Positions 1-7,687 of a DNA stretch of 64,000 nt are shown here, piece by piece. Made by a program: the position numbers and the translations under genes. How positions within the stretch are numbered: the stretch's first letter is position 1; each line of letters begins with the position of its first letter. This DNA is from Actinomadura meyerae. Lineage in GTDB: Bacteria > Actinomycetota > Actinomycetes > Streptosporangiales > Streptosporangiaceae. Where the stretch lies: the NCBI RefSeq assembly GCF_900188445.1, contig NZ_FZOR01000020.1, positions 62,001-126,000 on the forward strand, written 5' to 3'. The notes under the pieces are model-generated. The model saw only the letters and a list, made by a program, of their open reading frames with translations, did no database searches and had not been told where the DNA came from.

Positions 1-200
1 CGGGGCTGCCGCTGCGCACCGGGGTGGGAGAGCGGGAGGCGCGGCTGTACGAGCGGGCGCCCGCGTCCTTCGGTACGGCCGTCCGCGTGCTGTGGCCGGA
101 GGGCGCCGGCGGCCCGCGCTGGGCGGCGTTCGGGCCGGGCGAGCCGCTCCCCGCCGGGCGCCGCGGCCGGATCTTCGTCCGGTCCGGCTGTTCCATTTAG
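1..200 (+). CDS. 3' end of an unidentified protein (partial)
   Basis: The window opens inside a gene. Frame 3 is open from the first bases to a TAG at 198-200, giving about 65 visible residues that end in RSGCSI. Nearly every third codon base is G or C, as in the certain genes of this window, so the frame is real coding sequence. The visible part is rich in Gly, Arg and Pro and shows no motif I can name. The start and most of the protein lie outside the window. A candidate operator overlaps its stop codon. Confidence 0.6.
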   Translation, partial: GLPLRTGVGEREARLYERAPASFGTAVRVLWPEGAGGPRWAAFGPGEPLPAGRRGRIFVRSGCSI

Positions 201-214
201 CGGAAAGCTGTTGC
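191..214. promoter_or_regulatory. Operator A, three-half-site IclR-type motif (one mismatch)
   Basis: TTCC (191-194), seven bases, GGAA (202-205), five bases, TTGC (211-214). Read on the other strand this is GCAA-N5-TTCC-N7-GGAA, the arrangement found perfectly at 1602-1625 and 9196-9219. The spacer after TTCC begins GCTAA, as in the site at 11613. It lies 66 bases before the start of the gene at 280, and the regulator gene at 639 follows. GGAA-N5-TTCC is the core of the E. coli IclR operator; assignment to the local IclR protein is inference. Confidence 0.5.
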
Positions 215-279
215 AAGATGTCCGGCAACACGTGACGTTCGTGACGACGTTACGCAGCGCGGAACACCAGGAGGGACCC

Positions 280-624
280 ATGATCTACCTCGTCTACCGG
301 ATGAAGCTCAGCGAGCGGTCCAGGCGCAACCAGAAGGAGTTCTGGGCGTGGCTGGAGGACCGCGAGCGCTGGTTCTACCGCGACCTCCCCATGGTGAAGG
401 AGGTGCGCTGGTACTACAGCGTGGTCGGCGACGTCTACACGCTGGAGAACTGGGCCGCGTTCGAGGACGAGGCCGCGTGGGGCGCCTACCGCGCCGCGCT
501 CGGCGGGCTGAAGGCCGACGCCGACTGGGAGGGCGAGCGCGTCACCCAGGACGACTGGTGGGAGTTCCTCGACACGCGGATCGTCACCGATCCGCCCGTG
601 CCCGTCGGGCTCAGCCGCGGCTGA
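280..624 (+). CDS. Small conserved-looking hypothetical protein (114 aa)
   Basis: The ATG at 280 is chosen because GGAGGG lies just before it. A TTG at 211 in the same frame has no ribosome site and falls inside operator A. The product starts MIYLVYRMKL and is rich in Trp, Tyr and charged residues. The alternating pattern suggests a small alpha/beta (ferredoxin-like, Dabb/NIPSNAP-type) fold, but I cannot assign a family. It ends 14 bases before the IclR gene and is probably cotranscribed with it, so it may belong to the catabolic island. Function unknown. Confidence 0.75.
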   Translation: MIYLVYRMKLSERSRRNQKEFWAWLEDRERWFYRDLPMVKEVRWYYSVVGDVYTLENWAAFEDEAAWGAYRAALGGLKADADWEGERVTQDDWWEFLDTRIVTDPPVPVGLSRG

Positions 625-638
625 GCGGGGCGTCGCTG

Positions 639-1445
639 ATGCCCCAGGAGACCGGCGCCCGCCCCCGCGCCGCCGAGCGGGCCGGGCAGTCGGCGTCCAC
701 GGTGGAGCGGGCGGCGGACGTGCTGGTGCTGTTCGCCGAGGCGGGCGCCCGGACGCTCGGCGTCACCGAGATCGCCGACGCGCTCGGGCTCTCCAAGCCC
801 GCCGTCCACCGCATCCTCACCTCGCTGCGCAGCCGCCGGCTGGTCCGGGTCGACGAGCAGACCCGGCGGTACGCGCTCGGGCTGACCGCGATGCGGCTCG
901 GCCTGGCCTACCTCGACCACATCGACGCGCGCCGGCTGGCGGCCCCGGAGCTGGTGGGGCTGTCGCAGGCGACCCGGGAGACGGCGACGCTGTCGATCCG
1001 GACCGGCGCGGAGCGGGTGTACGTCGACCAGGTGACCCCGGACCGCGAGGTGATCATGTCGGTGTCGCTCGGGGTCCCCTTCCCGCTGCACGCCGGCGCC
1101 TCGTCGAAGGCGTTCCTGGCCTTCCTGCCCGCGGCGCAGATCGAGGAGTACCTGGCCGGCGACCATCTCAGCCGGCTGACCGACCGGACGGTCGTCGAGC
1201 CGGACGCGCTCCGCCTGGAGCTGGCGGAGATCCGGCGGCGCGGCCACGCCCGCTCGTTCGCCGAGCGCCAGTCGGGCGCGGCCTCGGTCGCCGCGCCCGT
1301 CTTCGACCACCACGGCCTCCCGGCCGCGGTGGTGAGCGTGTGCGGGCCCGTGGAGCGGTTCCGCGGCGAGGCGGACGCCTGCGCCGCGGCGCTGCTGGAC
1401 GCGACGGCGCGGCTTTCCGCTCTGATGGGACACGTTCCCGATTAG
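639..1445 (+). CDS. IclR-family transcriptional regulator
   Basis: A 268-residue protein with the two-domain IclR layout. A winged helix-turn-helix at about residues 25-85 carries the usual ADALGLSKPAVHRILTSL type of recognition helix. An effector-binding domain follows to the C-terminus, with the familiar HAGASSKAFLAFLP and RRRGHARSFAERQSG stretches. The ATG at 639 follows the previous gene by 14 bases and its ribosome site is weak (GAGCGGGG), consistent with coupling. The regulator heads the catabolic island and is the natural candidate for the GGAA-N5-TTCC-N7-GGAA sites found nearby. Its ligand is unknown; in this family it is usually an aromatic acid or a pathway intermediate. Confidence 0.9.
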   Translation: MPQETGARPRAAERAGQSASTVERAADVLVLFAEAGARTLGVTEIADALGLSKPAVHRILTSLRSRRLVRVDEQTRRYALGLTAMRLGLAYLDHIDARRLAAPELVGLSQATRETATLSIRTGAERVYVDQVTPDREVIMSVSLGVPFPLHAGASSKAFLAFLPAAQIEEYLAGDHLSRLTDRTVVEPDALRLELAEIRRRGHARSFAERQSGAASVAAPVFDHHGLPAAVVSVCGPVERFRGEADACAAALLDATARLSALMGHVPD

Positions 1446-1551
1446 CCCGGACGGCGCGCGGCGCTCCGTGCCGCGCCCGCCGCCCGGCGGGCGCGGTATC
1501 CGCGCGCGTTGTGGCAGCTCACCGCGTAACAAAAACGTCATGAGCGAAAAA

Positions 1552-1558
1552 GTCAGAC
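1552..1558. promoter_or_regulatory. GTCAGAC motif, candidate GntR operator (site 1)
   Basis: The palindromic core GTC-A-GAC sits in the context AAAAAGTCAGACCTAT, immediately upstream of the -35 box of the transporter operon. The same extended motif occurs at 9284-9290 and 11681-11687. The core fits the GT-N3-AC pattern of FadR-type GntR operators. Linking it to the GntR protein encoded at 9311 is inference. Confidence 0.45.
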
Positions 1559-1561
1559 CTA

Positions 1562-1589
1562 TTGACACTGCTGCGCGGCCCTTTATAGC
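1562..1589 (+). promoter_or_regulatory. Sigma-70-type promoter of the ABC transporter operon
   Basis: TTGACA at 1562-1567, a 16-base spacer and TATAGC at 1584-1589 give an unusually consensus-like promoter for this GC-rich genome. The predicted start near 1596 lies just upstream of operator B, so a bound repressor would block initiation or escape. Confidence 0.7.
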
Positions 1590-1601
1590 GTCCAACGTCA
1601 C

Positions 1602-1625
1602 GGAACCGCGTTCCGATAACAGGAA
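1602..1625. promoter_or_regulatory. Operator B, perfect three-half-site IclR-type motif
   Basis: GGAA (1602-1605), N5, TTCC (1611-1614), N7, GGAA (1622-1625). The first two half-sites form the 15-base perfect palindrome CGGAACCGCGTTCCG. The site lies between the predicted transcription start and the ribosome site of the substrate-binding protein gene. Confidence 0.65.
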
Positions 1626-1644
1626 CATCCTGGCGGAGGTACAC

Positions 1645-2835
1645 ATGCGCAGATCAGTCGTCACGGTCGCCGCGGGGCTGGCGGCCCTCGCCGTGACCGC
1701 GACCGGATGCTCGGGCAAGGCCGCGGGCGACAAACCGGAGATCCAGATCGGGCTGATCGCGCCGATGAGCGGTCCCTTCGCGGTTCTCGGCATCTCCCAG
1801 CAGAACTCGCTGAACGTCGAGATCGAGCGGATCAACGGCGCCGGCGGGCTCGACGGCTCGAAGCTGAAGCTCGTCACCCGCGACTCGGGCCTCGACCCGG
1901 GCAAGGCCGTCCAGGCCGCGAACGAGATGGCCGGGAACGACGCGGTCAAGCTCGTCGTCGGCCCGTCCCTGACCGCGTTCTACGACGCGGCCAAGGGCAC
2001 CTACGAGAAGAACGAGAAGCTCAACTGCCAGCCCGCCGTCTCCACCGGCAGCTTCGCCGACCTGAAGTACGGCTTCCGCTCGCAGGACCCCTCCGAGCTG
2101 GACGGCCAGAAGGTCGTGAACTGGCTGAAGCAGGAGGGCGCCACCTCGCTCGGCCTCGTCTACGAGGGCGACGACACCGGCAAGAACACCGACGCGCTGC
2201 TCAAGAGGCTGCTGCCCCAGGCGGGCATCAAGTACCTCGGCTGGCAGGTCAGCCGGGCCGACGACCAGAGCCACCGCGCCTACGTCGAGAAGTTCGGCGA
2301 CGCCGGCGCGATCATGATCTCCAGCAGCGTCGGCGGCGCCAAGACGATGGCCGCGGCCGCGCAGACCGGCTTCAAGGGCAAGATCGTGGGCGCCGGCTCC
2401 GGCATGCAGAACATCTCCTTCATCGAGGCGGCCGGGGACGCGGCCAAGGGCGCGGTGTTCCCCGCCGCGCTCTACGAGTACCCGACCCGCAAGGACCGCT
2501 CGGAGTGGATGCCGGGGTACCGCAAGCACACCGAGGCGATCGAGCAGAAGTACGGCAAGAACGTCGGGCCGAAGAGCGGGGCGCAGTCGCCGAAGGGCGC
2601 GGCCATCACCGCCGACTGCCTGTACGCCTTCGAGCAGGGCGTGAAGGCCGCCAAGTCCACCGACGCCACCAAGGTCGCCGCCGCGATCGAGGCGCTGGAC
2701 GTCCCGGCCGAGCAGAGCCCGTCCGGTAACGCCATCAAGCCCGGCCCGAGCCACGAGTTCTACCACGCGGTGCACCTGTACCAGTGGAACAAGGACGGCA
2801 AGGGCTGGTACACGACGGAGATCAGCTCCTCGTGA
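1645..2835 (+). CDS. Branched-chain-type ABC transporter substrate-binding lipoprotein
   Basis: A 396-residue extracytoplasmic solute receptor of the LivJ/LivK class. The N-terminus MRRSVVTVAAGLAALAV followed by TATGCSG is a lipoprotein signal with the acylated Cys near residue 22. The mature part begins with the family-typical PEIQIGLIAPMSGPFA stretch and is a type I periplasmic-binding fold. GGAGGT precedes the ATG at 1645. It is the first gene of a four-gene importer operon behind a strong promoter and two operator motifs. Relatives outside amino-acid uptake often bind aromatic or other organic acids. The enzymes around it suggest a carboxylic acid here, but the ligand cannot be read from sequence. 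Confidence 0.9.
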   Translation: MRRSVVTVAAGLAALAVTATGCSGKAAGDKPEIQIGLIAPMSGPFAVLGISQQNSLNVEIERINGAGGLDGSKLKLVTRDSGLDPGKAVQAANEMAGNDAVKLVVGPSLTAFYDAAKGTYEKNEKLNCQPAVSTGSFADLKYGFRSQDPSELDGQKVVNWLKQEGATSLGLVYEGDDTGKNTDALLKRLLPQAGIKYLGWQVSRADDQSHRAYVEKFGDAGAIMISSSVGGAKTMAAAAQTGFKGKIVGAGSGMQNISFIEAAGDAAKGAVFPAALYEYPTRKDRSEWMPGYRKHTEAIEQKYGKNVGPKSGAQSPKGAAITADCLYAFEQGVKAAKSTDATKVAAAIEALDVPAEQSPSGNAIKPGPSHEFYHAVHLYQWNKDGKGWYTTEISSS

Positions 2836-3701
2836 GCGCGCAGGTCTGGCTCGACGGCCTCTTCGCCGGGTCCGTCTACGCGCTGGTGGCGCTCGCGCTG
2901 GCGATCGTCTTCCAGCCCACCCGGGTGCTGAACTTCGCGCAGGGCGAGCCGATCGTGCTCGGCGCGGCCGTCAGCTACCAGGTGGTCGCGCTGTGGCAGT
3001 GGGGCTGGCCGGCGGCCCTGCTGATCACGCTCGTCCTCGGCGCGGCGATGGGCCTGCTCAGCGAGCGGATGATCATGCTGCCGGTGCGGCTGTCCGGATC
3101 GCGGTACGCCTGGATCATCGCCACCCTGGCCGCGGCGATGATCTTCCAGGCGCTGTTCACGCTGCGCTACTTCGACGTGGACGCGCTGCGGCCGCGCGCG
3201 CTGGCCCCCGGCCACCTGGAGGTCTTCGGGCAGCGGCTCGCCTGGCAGCAGCTGCTCACGATCGCCGTCGCGCTCGCCGTGATGGCCGGATACGACCTGT
3301 TCCTGCGGCGCACCGCCTACGGGCGCGCCATCCGGGCGGCCTCGCACGACGCCGACGCCGCCGTGATCATGGGCATCCCGGTCCGCCGGGTCGTCCTGCT
3401 CAGCTTCGTGATCGCCGCGGTGATCTGCGCCTTCGCGGGCGTGCTGGCCGCGCCGCTGCTGTTCATCGGCCCGGCCTCCGGGCTGATGTTCACCATCAAG
3501 GGCTTCATCGCCGCGGTGATCGGCGGGGTCGGCTCGCCGCGCGGCGCCCTGGCCGGCGGCCTGATCGTCGGCCTGCTGGACGCGGTGGTGCGCAACCTCG
3601 CCGGCGCGACGACCGGGGACTTCGTGGTCTTCGGCCTGCTGGCGCTGATCCTCGTGGCGTTCCCGTCCGGGCTGTTCGGCAAGCCGATGGAGGCGCACTG
3701 A
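2832..3701 (+). CDS. Branched-chain-type ABC permease, LivH class
   Basis: A 289-residue integral membrane protein with about eight hydrophobic segments. It starts at GTG 2832, overlapping the TGA of the receptor gene by four bases. Family features include the N-terminal G-SVYALVALALAIVF segment, VLNFAQGE in the second segment, and a conserved RAASHDADAAVIMGI cytoplasmic loop that contacts the ATPases. It pairs with the permease half of the next gene to form the channel. Confidence 0.92.
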   Translation: MSAQVWLDGLFAGSVYALVALALAIVFQPTRVLNFAQGEPIVLGAAVSYQVVALWQWGWPAALLITLVLGAAMGLLSERMIMLPVRLSGSRYAWIIATLAAAMIFQALFTLRYFDVDALRPRALAPGHLEVFGQRLAWQQLLTIAVALAVMAGYDLFLRRTAYGRAIRAASHDADAAVIMGIPVRRVVLLSFVIAAVICAFAGVLAAPLLFIGPASGLMFTIKGFIAAVIGGVGSPRGALAGGLIVGLLDAVVRNLAGATTGDFVVFGLLALILVAFPSGLFGKPMEAH

Positions 3702-5503
3702 TGCAAGGTGCACACGACGTCATGCGGCGGTGGCTGCCCGGCGCGCTGACCGCGGTGGCCGCCGCGGTCCTGCTCGCCTGGCCGGCCATCACCGACTTCT
3801 ACAGCTACAACGCCTCGTACTACGACGGGCTCGTCGCCGCCGCGGCGATCAGCGCGATCCTGACGATCTCGCTGAACCTGTCGATGGGCTACGGCGGCCT
3901 GCTGTCGATGATGCACACCGGCATGCAGCTGATCGGCGGGTACGCCGTCGCCTACACCACCGTCGAGGCGGGGCTGCCGTGGCTCGGCGGCGTCGCGCTG
4001 GCGATGCTGCTCGGCGCGGTGTTCTCCGCGCTCGTCCTGGTCATCAGCCTGCGCGCCACCTACCTGTACTTCGGCATGATCACCCTCGCCGCGAACCTGA
4101 TCGCGGTGGAGGGCGGCAAGGCCTGGGAACCGGTCACCGGCGGCGTCAACGGCATCGTCGGGGTCGCCCCCGGCGGCCTCGGCAAGGTCCAGTTCTACTA
4201 CGTCACGCTGGGCGCGCTGCTCCTGGTCTACGTCGTGCAGCGCAACCTCATGCGCAGCGGCGTCGGCCGGGCGGTCATGGCGGTCAAGGAGAGCCCGGAC
4301 ACGGCCGCGGCCATGGGCATCCGCCCGACCCGCACCAAGATCCTGGTGTTCACCGTGGCCGGCGCGATCGCCGGGCTCTCCGGCGGCCTGTACGCGCTGC
4401 AGCTCGGCTTCATCAACCCCGACGTCGGCATCCTGGACAACGGGCTGGTGTTCTTCGTCGGCCTGTTCCTCGGCGGCATCGGCACGCTGGCCGGACCGGT
4501 GATCGGCGTCGCGATCATCGCCGCCGTGGTCGAGATGATCAAGGACTACGCGCGGTACACGACGCTGTTCCTCGGCTGCACCCTGCTGCTGGCGATGATG
4601 CTCGTCCCGCGCGGCATCGTCGGCACCTGGCAGGGCAGCCGGTTCGCCCGGCCGCCCGAGGGGGAGGACCGGGAGCCCGAGGGGAACCTGCCGGCGTCGG
4701 TGCTGCCGCCCGCCGCCGACCCGGACGTCCCCGCCCTGGAGGGGCGCGGGCTGGTCAAGCACTTCGGCGGCGTCAAGGCGGTGGACGGCGTCGACATCTC
4801 CGTCGCCGCCGGGACCGTGCACGGCATCATCGGGCCGAACGGGTCGGGCAAGTCGACCACCGTCGCCTGCCTCACCCGGTTCCACCGGCTGGACGCGGGC
4901 GAGGTGCTCGTCCGCGGGGAGCCGGCCCCCGACCGCCCGTTCGAGGTCGCCGAGCGGGGCGTCACGCGGGTCTTCCAGATCCCGCACCTGTTCGAGCAGC
5001 AGACCGTCCTCGACAACGTCCTCGCCGGGATGCGCCGGCGCGAGCGGTACGGGCTGCCGTCGGCGGTGCTGCGGCTGCCCGGCTACCGGCGCCGCGAGGC
5101 CGCCTCGCGCGAGGAGGCCGCCCGGCTGCTGGCGTTCGCCGGGCTGTCCGGCCGGGCCGAGCAGCTCGCCGGATCCCTCTCGCACGGCCAGAAGCGGCTG
5201 CTGGAGGTGGTCCGGGCGGTGGCGTCGAGCCCGCGCGTGCTCATCCTCGACGAGCCCGCCACCGGGCTCGTCCCCGCCGAGATCGAGGCGCTCGCGCGGC
5301 TGTGCCGGGCGTTCCGCGACCACGGCCTCGCGGTGGTGCTCATCGAGCACAACATGGACTTCGTGATGGACGTCTGCGACCGCATCACCGTCATCGACAG
5401 CGGCAAGGTGATCGCCTCCGGGGCGCCCGCCGAGGTCCGCTCCGATCCCGCGGTGCTGGACGCCTACCTCGGGCGCTCCGACCTGGTGGAGGACCTGACA
5501 TGA
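3701..5503 (+). CDS. Fused ABC permease-ATPase (LivM-LivG fusion)
   Basis: A 600-residue two-domain protein. Residues 1 to about 320 are a LivM-class permease with many membrane segments and the cytoplasmic loop AVKESPDTAAAMGI. A charged, Pro-rich linker of about 30 residues leads to a LivG-class ATPase from about 350. Walker A GPNGSGKST is near residue 376, the signature LSHGQKR near 492, and Walker B VLILDEPATGL near 512. The signature has His where most ABC proteins have Gly. The ATG at 3701 overlaps the preceding TGA by one base. Such fusions are known in actinobacteria and keep a 1:1 ratio of permease and ATPase. Confidence 0.93.
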   Translation: MQGAHDVMRRWLPGALTAVAAAVLLAWPAITDFYSYNASYYDGLVAAAAISAILTISLNLSMGYGGLLSMMHTGMQLIGGYAVAYTTVEAGLPWLGGVALAMLLGAVFSALVLVISLRATYLYFGMITLAANLIAVEGGKAWEPVTGGVNGIVGVAPGGLGKVQFYYVTLGALLLVYVVQRNLMRSGVGRAVMAVKESPDTAAAMGIRPTRTKILVFTVAGAIAGLSGGLYALQLGFINPDVGILDNGLVFFVGLFLGGIGTLAGPVIGVAIIAAVVEMIKDYARYTTLFLGCTLLLAMMLVPRGIVGTWQGSRFARPPEGEDREPEGNLPASVLPPAADPDVPALEGRGLVKHFGGVKAVDGVDISVAAGTVHGIIGPNGSGKSTTVACLTRFHRLDAGEVLVRGEPAPDRPFEVAERGVTRVFQIPHLFEQQTVLDNVLAGMRRRERYGLPSAVLRLPGYRRREAASREEAARLLAFAGLSGRAEQLAGSLSHGQKRLLEVVRAVASSPRVLILDEPATGLVPAEIEALARLCRAFRDHGLAVVLIEHNMDFVMDVCDRITVIDSGKVIASGAPAEVRSDPAVLDAYLGRSDLVEDLT

Positions 5504-5529
5504 CCGCGTGGAGGACCTGACATGACCGC
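5486..5529 (+). repeat. Perfect 22-bp tandem duplication at the livG-livF junction
   Basis: Copies at 5486-5507 and 5508-5529 are identical, and each carries GGAGG, a stop TGA and an ATG. The duplication creates an extra six-codon reading frame (ATG 5500 to TGA 5518-5520, peptide MTAWRT) between the end of the fused gene (5503) and the start of the LivF gene (5522). Confidence 0.9.
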
Positions 5530-6253
5530 GCTGCTGGAGATGACCGGGATCCGGGCGGGCTACGGCGGCGTCCGGGTCCTGGACGACGTCGCCGTGACGG
5601 TCGGGGAGGGCGAGTTCGTCGTCCTGCTCGGCCCGAACGGCGCCGGCAAGAGCACCACGCTGAAGGTGCTGTCCGGACTGCTGAAGCCGTCCGCGGGGAC
5701 GGTCTCGTTCGCGGGGAAGGACATCACCCGGGTCCCCGGGTGGCGCCGCACCGGCCTCGGCATCGGGCACGTCCCCGAGGGGCGCCGGATCTTCCCCGAC
5801 CACACGGTGCTGGAGAACCTCCAGCTCGGCGCGTTCCCGCTGCGGCGCGGCCGCGCCCGGACCCAGCGGCTGATGGACGAGGTGCTGGAGCTGTTCCCGC
5901 GCCTCGCCGAGCGCCGCGACCAGGCCGGCGGCACCCTGTCCGGCGGCGAGGCGCAGATGCTCGCCGTGGCGCGGGCGCTGATGAGCGAGCCGAAGCTCCT
6001 CGTGCTGGACGAGCCGTCCCTCGGCCTGGCGCCGCTGAAGGCCGCCGAGCTGTTCTCCTACGTCAAGCGGCTGCACACCGAGCGCGGCATCTCGGTGCTG
6101 CTGGTGGAGCAGCTGGCCCTGATCGCCCTCCGGCTGGCGGACCGCGCCTACGTGCTGGAGCGGGGCCGTGTGGGCCTCTCGGGGACGGCCGCCGAGGTGG
6201 AGGCCGACCCCATGGTCAAGACGCTGTACCTGGGCGGCGAGTCGGCCGCCTGA
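5522..6253 (+). CDS. Branched-chain-type ABC ATPase, LivF class
   Basis: A 243-residue ATPase with Walker A GPNGAGKS near residue 36, signature LSGGEAQ, Walker B LLVLDEPSLGLAP and the typical LivF start LEMTGIRAGYGGVRVL. It would form the ATPase pair with the C-terminal half of the preceding fusion protein. Its ATG at 5522 lies in the second copy of the 22-bp duplication; an identical upstream ATG (5500) runs into a stop after six codons. Last gene of the importer operon, ending before a strong palindromic terminator. Confidence 0.92.
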   Translation: MTALLEMTGIRAGYGGVRVLDDVAVTVGEGEFVVLLGPNGAGKSTTLKVLSGLLKPSAGTVSFAGKDITRVPGWRRTGLGIGHVPEGRRIFPDHTVLENLQLGAFPLRRGRARTQRLMDEVLELFPRLAERRDQAGGTLSGGEAQMLAVARALMSEPKLLVLDEPSLGLAPLKAAELFSYVKRLHTERGISVLLVEQLALIALRLADRAYVLERGRVGLSGTAAEVEADPMVKTLYLGGESAA

Positions 6254-6265
6254 CCGCGTCCCTCC

Positions 6266-6313
6266 AAGCCCCCCATACAAAAGTCCCCTATATAAAAAGC
6301 CCCCATATAAAGG
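6266..6313 (+). repeat. Three imperfect AT-rich tandem copies in an intergenic region
   Basis: Three units of about 16 bases follow one another: AAGCCCCCCATACAAA, AGTCCCCTATATAAAA and AGCCCCCATATAAAGG. They alternate C runs with A/T runs, unlike the surrounding sequence, and lie directly before the 26-bp palindrome in the gap between two convergent genes. The role is unknown. Confidence 0.6.
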
Positions 6314-6339
6314 AGCCCCGGGCCGATCGGCCCGGGGCT
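6314..6339. terminator. 26-bp perfect palindrome, likely bidirectional terminator
   Basis: Positions 6314-6339 read the same on both strands, centred on GATC, with each arm AGCCCCGGGCCGA. It lies between the importer operon (+) and the bicupin gene (-). There is no long T run, but GC-rich hairpins of this kind commonly end transcription in actinomycetes. Confidence 0.7.
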
Positions 6340-6356
6340 TCCTCATGGTCTCCGTG

Positions 6357-7601
6357 CTACATGCCGTCGCCGTTCCAGCGGCCGGCGCTGCGGCTGCGGA
6401 CCGGGCGGCTGGACAGGATCGGGGCGGGGATGGGGTCGCCCTTCTTCCAGACGCGGCCGGCGCCCCAGACGTGCGCGAGGTCGTCGGTGCGCTCGTCGGC
6501 GTGCTCCAGCGACGCGGGGTCGGCGCCCCAGTCGGCGGCGACCGGCTCGTGCTCGTGGTCGTGGTCGTGGCCGTGCTCATGGTCGTGGTCGTGCCCGTGG
6601 CCGCCCTGCAGGCGGGCGGCGTCCAGGGCCTTGGCGATGGCGACCAGGCTCTTGTCGGTGCCCGTGCCGTGCTGGACGTAGTCCTCGTCGATCTCGCCCT
6701 GGTCGCGCTGGTACTGCACCGAGGCGCGGAGGTCGGCCAGGTCGCGCTCGCTGCGGCCGGGGGAGCCGACGCCCATGTCGTGCGACGACATCGACCAGCG
6801 CATGCGGCCGCCGTCCGACGGGCCCCAGTTGATCGCCTCGCCGCCCCAGCGGACCCACTCGCTCTGGGTGTACCAGTTGAACAGCTCGCCGTCGGAGCGC
6901 AGCAGCCAGGTCGCGCCGCCCTCCATGCTGGTGAAGTGGCCGTGCTTCACCCGGGCGGGCCGGAAGAAGTAGGTGCCGAGGTCCAGCGTGCCGAAGTTGT
7001 ACTCCATGTGCCCCTGGACGGTGTACGCCTCCTCGTAGCACGGGTGGTGCGCGAGGCGGTGGTCCGTCCAGCCCTCCTGGGCGTGGACGAGCCGCGTGTA
7101 GAAGCCCGTCACCGGGTCCACGTGCAGGTACTTGATGAACAGGCCGGGCATGGGGCCGGGGTTGGGGACGGCGTCCCACTTCATCGCCTCGGAGTCGATG
7201 ACGATGACGTCCTCGCGGGCGTCCTTCCAACGCGGCGCCTCGACGCTCTGCACCGGGTCGAATCCGGCGTCGCCGTACTCGCGGTAGTGCAGGATGCGGG
7301 TGCCCTCGCTGAAGGTGATGGCGTCGGTCGGGACGCCCTTGGGCGCGTACGCGTAGCCGCCCTTGCCGATCCGCCGGCCGCCGTAGGTCATCGACCCTTC
7401 GAGCACGTGGTACTCGGTGTTGGCGTGGTGGATGCCGGGGCCGCGGCCCCAGTCCGTGTGGAAGTCGATGCGGAGCGAGCAGGACCCGTCCTCCTCGTCG
7501 ACCGAAAGGCGGCGCTCGCTGGCGCGGCCCTCGCCGCCCACGAGCTCCGCGGCGTGCCATACGTAGTCGTTCTCCTGGATCAGTTCCACGTGCGGTCGCA
7601 A
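6357..7601 (-). CDS. Bicupin protein with internal His/Asp-rich segment
   Basis: A 414-residue protein with two cupin-like modules. The first (about residues 60-130) has IHHANTEYHVLEGSMTYGG followed by GYAYAPKGVP; the second (about 190-260) has HHPCYEEAYTVQGHMEYN and a later HGHF. A segment coded at about 6543-6605 reads HGHDHDHEHGHDHDHEHE, a likely metal-binding tail, followed by about 60 further residues. TTG at 7601 is preferred because AGAGGTGG lies five bases before it; GTG at 7610 is possible. It follows the acyl-CoA synthetase gene on the same strand. A metal-dependent oxygenase, isomerase or hydrolase role fits the island, but the reaction is unknown. Confidence 0.75.
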   Translation of the reverse strand: MRPHVELIQENDYVWHAAELVGGEGRASERRLSVDEEDGSCSLRIDFHTDWGRGPGIHHANTEYHVLEGSMTYGGRRIGKGGYAYAPKGVPTDAITFSEGTRILHYREYGDAGFDPVQSVEAPRWKDAREDVIVIDSEAMKWDAVPNPGPMPGLFIKYLHVDPVTGFYTRLVHAQEGWTDHRLAHHPCYEEAYTVQGHMEYNFGTLDLGTYFFRPARVKHGHFTSMEGGATWLLRSDGELFNWYTQSEWVRWGGEAINWGPSDGGRMRWSMSSHDMGVGSPGRSERDLADLRASVQYQRDQGEIDEDYVQHGTGTDKSLVAIAKALDAARLQGGHGHDHDHEHGHDHDHEHEPVAADWGADPASLEHADERTDDLAHVWGAGRVWKKGDPIPAPILSSRPVRSRSAGRWNGDGM

Positions 7602-7635
7602 AGGAGCCACCTCTTTCGATGTAGGGAAATGTGAG

Positions 7636-7666
7636 ACCGGGCCCGCCGGAACGGGGTGGGCCCGGT
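7636..7666 (-). terminator. Hairpin between acyl-CoA synthetase and bicupin genes
   Basis: ACCGGGCCC at 7636-7644 pairs perfectly with GGGCCCGGT at 7658-7666 across a 13-base loop. It sits in the 86-base gap inside this two-gene operon, so it may partly terminate transcription or stabilise the upstream message. No T run follows. Confidence 0.45.
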
Positions 7667-7687
7667 GGTGGGTGAGCGAGCGGGTCG

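Noticed and set aside
3317..6580. Long minus-strand open frame opposite the ABC transporter genes
   Set aside because: Antisense shadow caused by the lack of AT-rich stop codons; low-complexity Arg/Gly/Ala sequence without motifs.
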